From the NCBI GenBank assembly GCA_029256465.1, contig JAQSXW010000112.1, positions 1 to 5,056 on the forward strand: a stretch of 5,056 nucleotides of DNA, read 5' to 3'. Under the pieces are notes generated by a model. That model was given only the letters and a program-made list of their open reading frames with translations, made no database searches and was not told the origin of the DNA. Shown here in pieces: positions 1 to 5,056 of this stretch (the stretch's first letter is position 1; each line of letters starts with the position of its first letter). Position numbers and translations under genes: made by a program. Origin of the DNA: Evtepia sp. (GTDB lineage Bacteria; Bacillota; Clostridia; Oscillospirales; Oscillospiraceae).

Positions 1-524
1 CATACCGACCAAGATGATCCCTCCGATTCGTTCTGCTCTAGCAGATTGTCCTTGCCCAAATAGATTTCCATTTTTACGCCAATTGCAGATAATAACATGG
101 TAATAACGCCAATGAAAATCACTGCATAAATGATATTAACCGAGGGAAGAAGTGCAAAGGTAATCCCAACAGCAAAAGCATCAATGCTTGTTGCAACTGC
201 TAAGGTAAACATGATGGAAACCTTCAGCGAATCATTTCCTTCCTCTTCCTCTTCGTTAAATGACTCCTTTATCATATTGATCCCGATAATAGCAAGTAGA
301 ACAAATGCAATCCAATGATCAACGGCTGTAATATAACTTTCAAATGCCGAGCCAATCCAGTATCCCACAAGTGGCATCAAGGCCTGAAACGCTCCAAACC
401 AAAGTCCCACGATCATACAGTTCCGCAGCGAATGCGTTTTCATAGAGAGTCCTTTTGATACGGAAACAGCAAAGGCATCCATCGATAGACCAATCGCAAT
501 TAAAAACAATTCCAAGGGGTTCAT
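1..524 (-). CDS. mntP: MntP-family manganese efflux pump, 3' end cut by window edge, apparent frameshift near 71-75
   Basis: Predicted inner-membrane exporter of Mn2+ that protects against manganese excess. The reading frame from ATG 524-522 gives MNPLELFLIAIGLSMDAFAV, with Asp16 in the first MDAFAV motif. A second copy, SIDAFAVG, lies at about residues 114-120, so the two-fold repeat typical of the family is visible, as are WIAFVLL and a linker of five consecutive Glu at residues 91-95. In E. coli MntP the equivalent Asp16 and Asp118 are conserved. After GVK (residues 149-151) the open frame stops resembling the family, while the -1 frame reads NGNLFGQGQSARAERIGGII, the expected family C-terminus. 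One base therefore seems to be missing in or beside the A5 tract, or the ribosome slips there. Roughly the last 10-15 residues lie outside the window. AGGAG at 535-539 stands 10 nt before the start. The cls stop is 23 bp upstream, so the two genes are probably co-transcribed. The family call is firm; the gene's integrity is not. Confidence 0.88.
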   Translation of the reverse strand, partial: MNPLELFLIAIGLSMDAFAVSVSKGLSMKTHSLRNCMIVGLWFGAFQALMPLVGYWIGSAFESYITAVDHWIAFVLLAIIGINMIKESFNEEEEEGNDSLKVSIMFTLAVATSIDAFAVGITFALLPSVNIIYAVIFIGVITMLLSAIGVKMEIYLGKDNLLEQNESEGSSWSV

Positions 525-547
525 GAACAAATCTCTCCTCTTTTCTC

Positions 548-1994
548 TCAAATGAGAGGGGCAAAAATACGTAGGACATCCTGAAGCACTCTTGTAAGGA
601 GGTTACAGCGACAATCCTCTTCAGTTATCAGCTTACAATGTTCCAAGGTCTCCATAAAGTCGTTCTTCACCTCGGTCACTGCCTTGCTTCGGTAAAGCCA
701 TGTTCCACATTCAAAATGCAGATATAAACTCCTAAAATCCATATTTACCGTGCCTACCGTTGCAATATCATCATCGGAAACAAAAGTTTTTGAATGGATA
801 AACCCCTTCGTATATTCATAAATCTGAATCCCTGCTTTGATCAGTTCACGGTAATAAGAACGGCTGACGAAATGAACCAGCTTCTTATCTGGAATATAGG
901 GAGTGACAATCCGTACATCTACTCCACTTTTGACTGCCAAAATCAGTGCCGATACGATGCTGTCATCCAACGCAAGATATGGCGTGGTAATAAAGAGGTA
1001 TTCCTGTGCTTTTTCGATGATTCGCAGATATACATGTTCCGATACGTTTTCTGAATCCATTGGGCTATCACTGTATGGTTGTACCAATCCGTCATGGGCC
1101 ACCCAATAGCCCTCTTCCTGCCAAGGAAGGTAAGCTTCGTATCGTTCCTCCCCATTGGTTAAAAGAGACCACATTTCCAGAAACATCACCGTAAAGCTCC
1201 AGGCTGCGTAGCCTTCCACCATAATGGCTCCGTCCTTCCAATGCCCAAAGCGCACCTTCTGGTTAATATATTCATCGGCTAGATTAATCCCACCCGTAAA
1301 TGCAACCTTTCCATCAATGGAAAGGATCTTGCGGTGATTCCGGTTATTCTGCACAGTTGTTAGAAAAGGACGAAAGGGATTAAATACTTGGCATTGAATT
1401 CCAAAGCTACGTAGCGTGTCTTGATAATCCCTAGGAAGCAATAAAAAGCAACCCAAATATGTATTGCTTCGCCTTTTCCATCTCGCGCAACATTTCCTCA
1501 AATGCTTCTTCCCCAGAAGCGTAATAGGATGTTTGCGTGTGTTTATAGACGGGAAACCCGTTGAATTTTTGTAAATAGCGAATCTCAGCCATATGATCTG
1601 AGGCCTCTCTACTGGCAACCTCATAACTGTCTTCCAGAAGCAAAAATGCATATTTCCCGTTCTTTTCAATTTCATTCAGCCTTTTCTGTAAACCTTTGGC
1701 GGTCAATTGTAAATTATAAAGCCAATAGAATACGCCACCAAAAATGGGAAACAGTAAAATTAGGAATATGAGTGAGAGCTTGTAGGCTCCCTTATCTTTC
1801 CGTGCCATAACATGCAGAGCTGCAAAAACACTGACCGCAGTCAAAATAACTTGAAGCAAAATCGAGCGTTTACTATTAGATTGAATGGTATAGATCAAAA
1901 CGCCCAACTGAGCCAATAGGATCAAAATGGTACCGATTCGTTGCCACAACAAGATTTGGAAACGCCCTCGCGTCATGCGATGTGTTTGCCCCAT
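548..1994 (-). pseudogene. cls: Cardiolipin synthase (two HKD/PLD domains), broken by an internal deletion and frameshift near 1455
   Basis: Cardiolipin synthase joins two phosphatidylglycerol molecules into cardiolipin plus glycerol at the cytoplasmic membrane. From ATG 1994-1992 the N-terminal part has three membrane segments (about residues 17-37, 43-63 and 72-92, including the PLDc_N-like LILLFPIFGGVFYWLY) and then the first PLD domain up to KAKQYIF (residue 180, codon 1457-1455). That frame then ends at TAG 1433-1431. The rest lies in another frame from about 1456: LGCFLLLPRDYQ, then HKD motif 1 (HRKILSID, 1313-1336), TGGINLADEYIN, GHWKD, HKD motif 2 (HSKTFVSD, 773-796) and the usual C-terminal end VLRIFAPLI, with TGA at 550-548. 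Family members have about 35 residues between the two parts (the EYFII...YDD strand-helix region). These are absent, so the lesion is a deletion of about 107 bp rather than a single-base shift. GGAAGGA at 2004-2010, 9 nt upstream, supports ATG 1994 over the in-frame TTG at 2051, which lies inside a hairpin. As sequenced, no full enzyme can be made. Confidence 0.9.
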
Positions 1995-2003
1995 TCTAAC
2001 CCG

Positions 2004-2010
2004 TCCTTCC
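2004..2010 (-). promoter_or_regulatory. Ribosome binding site deciding the cls start
   Basis: Read on the minus strand this is GGAAGGA, ending 9 nt before ATG 1994-1992. It favours this start over the in-frame TTG at 2051 (inside the inverted repeat, no ribosome binding site) and over the later ATG at 1976, whose upstream region is not purine rich. Confidence 0.6.
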
Positions 2011-2024
2011 CAAAAAGCTGTTTT

Positions 2025-2053
2025 GGTTGCCGAAACACATCGTTTCGGCAACC
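2025..2053. terminator. Perfect 12-bp inverted repeat between the ATPase and cls genes; possible intrinsic terminator or inter-cistronic hairpin
   Basis: The arms GGTTGCCGAAAC (2025-2036) and GTTTCGGCAACC (2042-2053) are exact reverse complements around a 5-nt loop. The stem begins about 49 nt after the ATPase stop and ends about 30 nt before the cls start. On the plus strand it is followed after two bases by T6 (2056-2061), a good intrinsic-terminator layout, yet no plus-strand gene precedes it. On the minus strand, the direction of the genes, the stem is preceded by A6 and followed by AAAACAGC and only then T5 (2012-2016), which is a weak layout for termination. It could be a bidirectional terminator, a partial attenuator between the ATPase and cls-mntP, or an RNA-stabilising hairpin. 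The hairpin itself is certain; its function is inferred. Confidence 0.6.
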
Positions 2054-2102
2054 CATTTTTTAATCTCTGTGTGACTTTCAGGTGTGGAATAGAAAGGCTA
2101 GT

Positions 2103-4715
2103 TTAGCTACGACGAATCCAGCCAAATGCCTTGAAAAGCTCCATTATCACAACTGGGAAGAGAATCAGTCCAACGGCAATCAAATATAAGGTTCCAGGTA
2201 AAATCATCAAGCCAAATGCCAATCGTACCGGCGTAAAGAGCACGAGGCATGTGAGAAAGATAGATCCAAGTGCTGCCCAATTCAACTTGTGATTGCTAAA
2301 TGGACCAATCCTAAACAGAGAGTGTGCGGAACGCATATTGAATGCATGGAAGATCTGAGACAAGGCCAATACCATAAATGCCATTGTCTGGCCACCCTCC
2401 AGCTGTCCGGTGACTTCATGTCCCAAATAAAAACCAATGAGTGTTAGGATGCCGAACATAGCACCCTGCAGCATAATCTGAAGACCAAATCCGTGAGCAA
2501 AGATTCCTTCCTGCTTCGGCTTAGGCTTTTGCTCCATCACATCGGCTTCTACAGGTTCTACTCCCAAAGCTAGAGCAGGCAAGGAGTCGGTTACCAGATT
2601 AATCCACAACAGTTGCATCGATAACAGTGGTGTTCTATGCCAAAAGATCATGGCCAAAAACACGGTGATAACCTCACCTATGTTGGTTCCCAGCAGAAAG
2701 CCAACTACCTTTTTGATGTTAGCATAAATTCCTCTGCCTTCCTTTACCGCATCCACAATGGTGGCAAAGTTATCATCGGTCAAAATCATATCCGAGGCTC
2801 CCTTGGCGACATCCGTCCCTGTAATTCCCATCGCACAGCCAATATCTGCTGCTTTCAGGGCCGGTGCATCGTTCACTCCATCGCCCGTCATGGAGACAAC
2901 CTGCCCCCTCTTCTGCCATGCTTTTACAATGCGAATTTTATTCTCGGGGGATACGCGTGCATAGACAGAAATTTGACTCACCCGGTTCTCCAGTTCCTCC
3001 TCGGTCATGGCATCAAGCTCTGCCCCGGTTACTGCCAGATCCTTATCATTCATGATACCCAGTTCTTTTGCAATGGCAGATGCGGTAATCACATGATCTC
3101 CTGTAATCATCACTGGTCGTATCCCAGCTCTCCGGCATACTTCGACCGCTTTCTTTGCCTCGGGACGTGGTGGGTCAATCATTCCAACCAGGCCCATAAA
3201 ATGCAATCCATTTTCTAATGTCGCTGGGCTAATCTCCTCCGGAAGCTGCGGAATTTCCTTATAACCAACCGCAAGGACACGAAGGGAGTCTGCACTCATG
3301 GCGCGAGTCATCTCCGCTCCTTGTGTTAAATTTCCACTGATACAACAGTTTGCCATCACATCAAAGGCACCCTTGGTGATTACAACGAGCTTGCCATCGA
3401 TCTGATTTACGGTTGACATCAGCTTCCGATCGGAGTCAAAGGGCAGTTCTGCAACGCGGGGATAGTCGCGATTTAATACTGCTTTTTCCATTCCCTGCTG
3501 ATGTGCTGCCAGTACAATGGCCGTTTCCGTCGGATCTCCAATATGAACCGCCTTACCGTCTTCAAAGATAACAGATGCATCACAGCAGAGAGCCGCATAC
3601 TGCAACAGCTTTTTTATTGTAGGATCTACCGACTGATTCAGAACTGCCAAACCGCTTTCTTCCTCCGCATAACCTTTCACCAAAGTCATACGGTTTTGTG
3701 TCAGTGTACCGGTTTTATCCGAACAGATGATGGAAGCATTTCCGAGTGTTTCTACCGCTGGCAAACGACGTATAATGGCATTCTTCTTTACCATACGCTG
3801 TACGCCAATCGAAAGAATAATGGTTACAGTAGCCGGTAGTCCCTCTGGAATTGCGGAAACTGCCAAAGAAACTGCAGTCATGAACAGTTCTAGCGGCGGA
3901 AGGTGATTCAGTAGACCAATCAAAAAGATCACAGCACATGAGGCTAGAGCAACCACGCCCAAGTACTTTCCTAATTGGGCAAGCTTTTCCTGTAAGGGGG
4001 TGAGACTTTCCGTTTCCCCCTCCAAGAGATTCGCTATTTTTCCCATTTCTGTGTTCATTCCGGTATCTGTCACCACAGCGGTTGCGGTACCGTATGTGAT
4101 ACTACATCCAGTAAAGACCATGTTGCTTCGGTCACCCAAGGGAGCCCCTTCCGCAACTGGAAGATTGGCATCCTTCTCACTGGGAACAGATTCACCAGTG
4201 AGAGCTGATTCTTCACTCTTAAGGCTTACCGATTGTAGTAGCCTGGCATCAGCTGGCACAAAATCCCCCGCCTCCAGCTTAATGATATCTCCAGGAACCA
4301 AATCCTGTGCCTGAATGATATGCTCTGCGCCGTCTCGAATAACGCGTGCATTCGGTGCAGATAAGCTTTTGAGTGCATCCAACGCTTTTTCTGCCTTGCT
4401 TTCCTGTATCACGCCCATGACTGCATTGAGCAGCACAATGAGCAGGATCAATGCTGGTTCAAAAAACTCCTTTGGATTCCCTTCAAAACAAGCAATGCCA
4501 AATGAAATTGCTGCAGCACCTAGCAGGATCAGAATCATGGCATCCTTGAACTGCTCCAAAAATCGTTCTAGCATTGTTTTTTTCTTCTTCTCTCGAAGTG
4601 TATTTCTTCCATACTGCTGCAGGCGTTCCTGAACCGAATTAGACGTCAATCCCATTTCCTCATGACTGGACAGCTTTTCGATAACAGTATCTTTTGATTC
4701 GTAATAAAGTGACAA
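2103..4715 (-). CDS. Calcium-transporting P-type ATPase (P2 type, PacL/SERCA-like)
   Basis: Membrane pump that uses ATP to export Ca2+ (some bacterial relatives also move Mn2+). Taking TTG 4715-4713 as start gives 870 residues, normal for the family. In order: N-terminal cation-ATPase domain (about 1-60); M1-M2 (about 58-104); actuator domain with LTGES (172-176); M3-M4 (about 252-303) with PEGLP (290-294); phosphorylation site SDKTGTLT with the phosphorylated Asp at 333; nucleotide-binding KGAFD (448-452); MITGD (536-540); hinge TGDGVND (610-616); and M5-M10 to the C-terminus. Calcium ligands known from SERCA are present: Glu291 in M4, Asn678 and Glu681 in M5 (TNIGEV), and Asn706, Thr709 and Asp710 in M6 (WINLVTD). 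The M8 ligand Glu908 of SERCA is replaced by Gln787, as in plasma-membrane Ca2+ pumps, which suggests one Ca2+ per cycle. Starts at GTG 4733 (876 residues) or at TTG 4715 are both open; GGAGGA at 4723-4728 favours TTG 4715. The gene shows no lesion, unlike its two downstream neighbours. Ca2+ is the likeliest substrate, but the MntP neighbour keeps Mn2+ possible. Confidence 0.95.
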   Translation of the reverse strand: MSLYYESKDTVIEKLSSHEEMGLTSNSVQERLQQYGRNTLREKKKKTMLERFLEQFKDAMILILLGAAAISFGIACFEGNPKEFFEPALILLIVLLNAVMGVIQESKAEKALDALKSLSAPNARVIRDGAEHIIQAQDLVPGDIIKLEAGDFVPADARLLQSVSLKSEESALTGESVPSEKDANLPVAEGAPLGDRSNMVFTGCSITYGTATAVVTDTGMNTEMGKIANLLEGETESLTPLQEKLAQLGKYLGVVALASCAVIFLIGLLNHLPPLELFMTAVSLAVSAIPEGLPATVTIILSIGVQRMVKKNAIIRRLPAVETLGNASIICSDKTGTLTQNRMTLVKGYAEEESGLAVLNQSVDPTIKKLLQYAALCCDASVIFEDGKAVHIGDPTETAIVLAAHQQGMEKAVLNRDYPRVAELPFDSDRKLMSTVNQIDGKLVVITKGAFDVMANCCISGNLTQGAEMTRAMSADSLRVLAVGYKEIPQLPEEISPATLENGLHFMGLVGMIDPPRPEAKKAVEVCRRAGIRPVMITGDHVITASAIAKELGIMNDKDLAVTGAELDAMTEEELENRVSQISVYARVSPENKIRIVKAWQKRGQVVSMTGDGVNDAPALKAADIGCAMGITGTDVAKGASDMILTDDNFATIVDAVKEGRGIYANIKKVVGFLLGTNIGEVITVFLAMIFWHRTPLLSMQLLWINLVTDSLPALALGVEPVEADVMEQKPKPKQEGIFAHGFGLQIMLQGAMFGILTLIGFYLGHEVTGQLEGGQTMAFMVLALSQIFHAFNMRSAHSLFRIGPFSNHKLNWAALGSIFLTCLVLFTPVRLAFGLMILPGTLYLIAVGLILFPVVIMELFKAFGWIRRS

Positions 4716-4722
4716 AGTCAAT

Positions 4723-4728
4723 TCCTCC
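4723..4728 (-). promoter_or_regulatory. Ribosome binding site deciding the ATPase start
   Basis: Read on the minus strand this is GGAGGA followed by 7 nt and then TTG 4715-4713. It lies inside the longer frame that begins at GTG 4733, which has no comparable purine-rich element before it. Initiation at TTG also gives an N-terminus (SLYYESKD) close to the usual family start. Confidence 0.6.
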
Positions 4729-4761
4729 AACACCTATGTCTTGGGTAACATTCTACTTTTA

Positions 4762-4827
4762 TCATACAGTATAACCTTTGTTTGCTTTTTCATAAGAAGG
4801 CAAATGCACCTCAAGCTCGTTTTTCAT
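4762..4827 (-). CDS. Possible small ORF of 21 residues, overlapping the upstream stop codon
   Basis: On the minus strand the TAA that ends the upstream gene overlaps an ATG by one base (TAATG), an arrangement often used for translational coupling. AGAGG lies 7 nt before this ATG. The frame begins MKNELEVHL and closes at TGA 4764-4762 after 21 codons. The product is hydrophilic, with no membrane segment, and I do not recognise it. It fills most of the gap before the ATPase start, so it could be a leader peptide for the ATPase, a remnant of a longer gene, or chance. The ribosome binding site and coupling geometry are seen; that it is translated is inference. Confidence 0.3.
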   Translation of the reverse strand: MKNELEVHLPSYEKANKGYTV

Positions 4828-5056
4828 TATAACGCCTCTAATATCTGAAGCAAAGACTGCTGAAATAGATTTTCTTTCCCTTCCCCATCCTTTTCTCCTA
4901 CCTGAATTCTCTGTCCCCTATGATCAAAACACAGAAAAGCAGCTTCATCCGATAAGAGCCGATCCAAATATAGGGTATCCTTTACCACTTCAACCGCAAG
5001 GGTAGGATGCCGCTGCTCCAATCTCTTGTATTTCATATATCCAAATACTTGTTCCT
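4827..5056 (-). CDS. C-terminal part of an unrecognised protein, cut by the right window edge
   Basis: An open frame runs in from the right edge (first complete codons read EQVFGYMKYK) and ends at TAA 4829-4827. About 76 residues are visible. An ATG lies at 5036-5034, but the frame is open beyond it with no clear ribosome binding site, so this is more likely the tail of a longer protein. The visible part is soluble and charged: a basic YKRLEQRHP stretch, then LYLDRLLSDEAAFLCFDHRG, then a Gly/Glu/Lys-rich linker and a helical leucine-rich end (LLQILEAL). There is no membrane segment and no motif I can assign to a family. It lies on the same strand as the ATPase, with a 111-bp gap to TTG 4715, so co-transcription is possible. 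Confidence 0.5.
   Translation of the reverse strand, partial: EQVFGYMKYKRLEQRHPTLAVEVVKDTLYLDRLLSDEAAFLCFDHRGQRIQVGEKDGEGKENLFQQSLLQILEAL

Noticed and set aside
541..560. Short inverted repeat CTCTCA/TGAGAG at the end of cls
   Set aside because: The stem is six bases with a two-base loop, overlaps the stop codon and has no T-tract; likely chance in purine-rich sequence around the mntP ribosome binding site.
340..579. Minus-strand 79-codon frame overlapping the mntP start
   Set aside because: It overlaps the well-matched mntP frame in another register and shows no family features.
1458..1675. Upstream half of the second cls frame taken as an N-terminus (ATG 1675)
   Set aside because: Before about 1456 this frame is only a shadow of the N-terminal cls frame; the real homology starts at LGCFLLLP after the deletion point.
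2637..3218. Plus-strand open frame of 193 codons
   Set aside because: It lies wholly antisense to the ATPase catalytic core, has an irregular composition rich in Cys, His and Asn, and no ribosome binding site; it is a shadow of the conserved gene.
4000..4632. Two adjacent plus-strand open frames of 104 and 105 codons
   Set aside because: They are antisense to the actuator domain and N-terminal region of the ATPase and are Ser-rich, as expected for reverse-strand shadows.
4735..4800. Promoter-like hexamers TATACT and TATGAT upstream of the ATPase (minus strand)
   Set aside because: Neither has a convincing -35 element at 16-18 bp, and the stretch overlaps the possible small ORF, so the promoter call is not supported.
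4716..4826. Manganese riboswitch (yybP-ykoY) before the ATPase
   Set aside because: The gap is only about 110 bp and I see neither the conserved purine-rich core nor a terminator hairpin.

Overview
The window looks like chromosomal DNA of a low-to-mid GC Gram-positive bacterium, most likely a clostridial-type Firmicute. Three observations suggest this: AGGAG-type Shine-Dalgarno sequences, a cardiolipin synthase with a PLDc_N-type membrane anchor, and an MntP of the clostridial type. The taxon is an inference from protein style, not a proven identity. Every gene I can support is on the minus strand, so the window reads right to left.

Right to left the layout is as follows. (1) 4827-5056 is the C-terminal end of an unrecognised protein that enters from the right edge. 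(2) 4762-4827 is a possible 21-residue small ORF overlapping the previous stop as TAATG. (3) 2103-4715 is an intact P2-type Ca2+-transporting ATPase (PacL/SERCA-like) with all catalytic motifs, probably starting at TTG. (4) 2025-2053 is a perfect 12-bp inverted repeat between the ATPase and the next gene. (5) 548-1994 is a two-HKD cardiolipin synthase gene. Both catalytic motifs survive, but it has an apparent internal deletion of about 107 bp that also shifts the frame near 1455. (6) 1-524 is an MntP-family Mn2+ exporter, cut by the left edge, whose family-matching C-terminus lies in the -1 frame after an A5 tract near 71-75.

The cls stop and the mntP start are 23 bp apart, which implies co-transcription. 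The ATPase is only about 110 bp upstream of cls, so all three may form one transcript with the hairpin between cistrons. The shared theme is the envelope and divalent cations: a Ca2+ (possibly Mn2+) pump, a membrane phospholipid enzyme and a Mn2+ exporter. No mobile element, CRISPR array, tRNA, rRNA or recognisable riboswitch is visible, and I do not see a new defence or other exotic system. The points most worth checking are the two adjacent gene lesions (real decay or sequence error) and the inter-cistronic hairpin.
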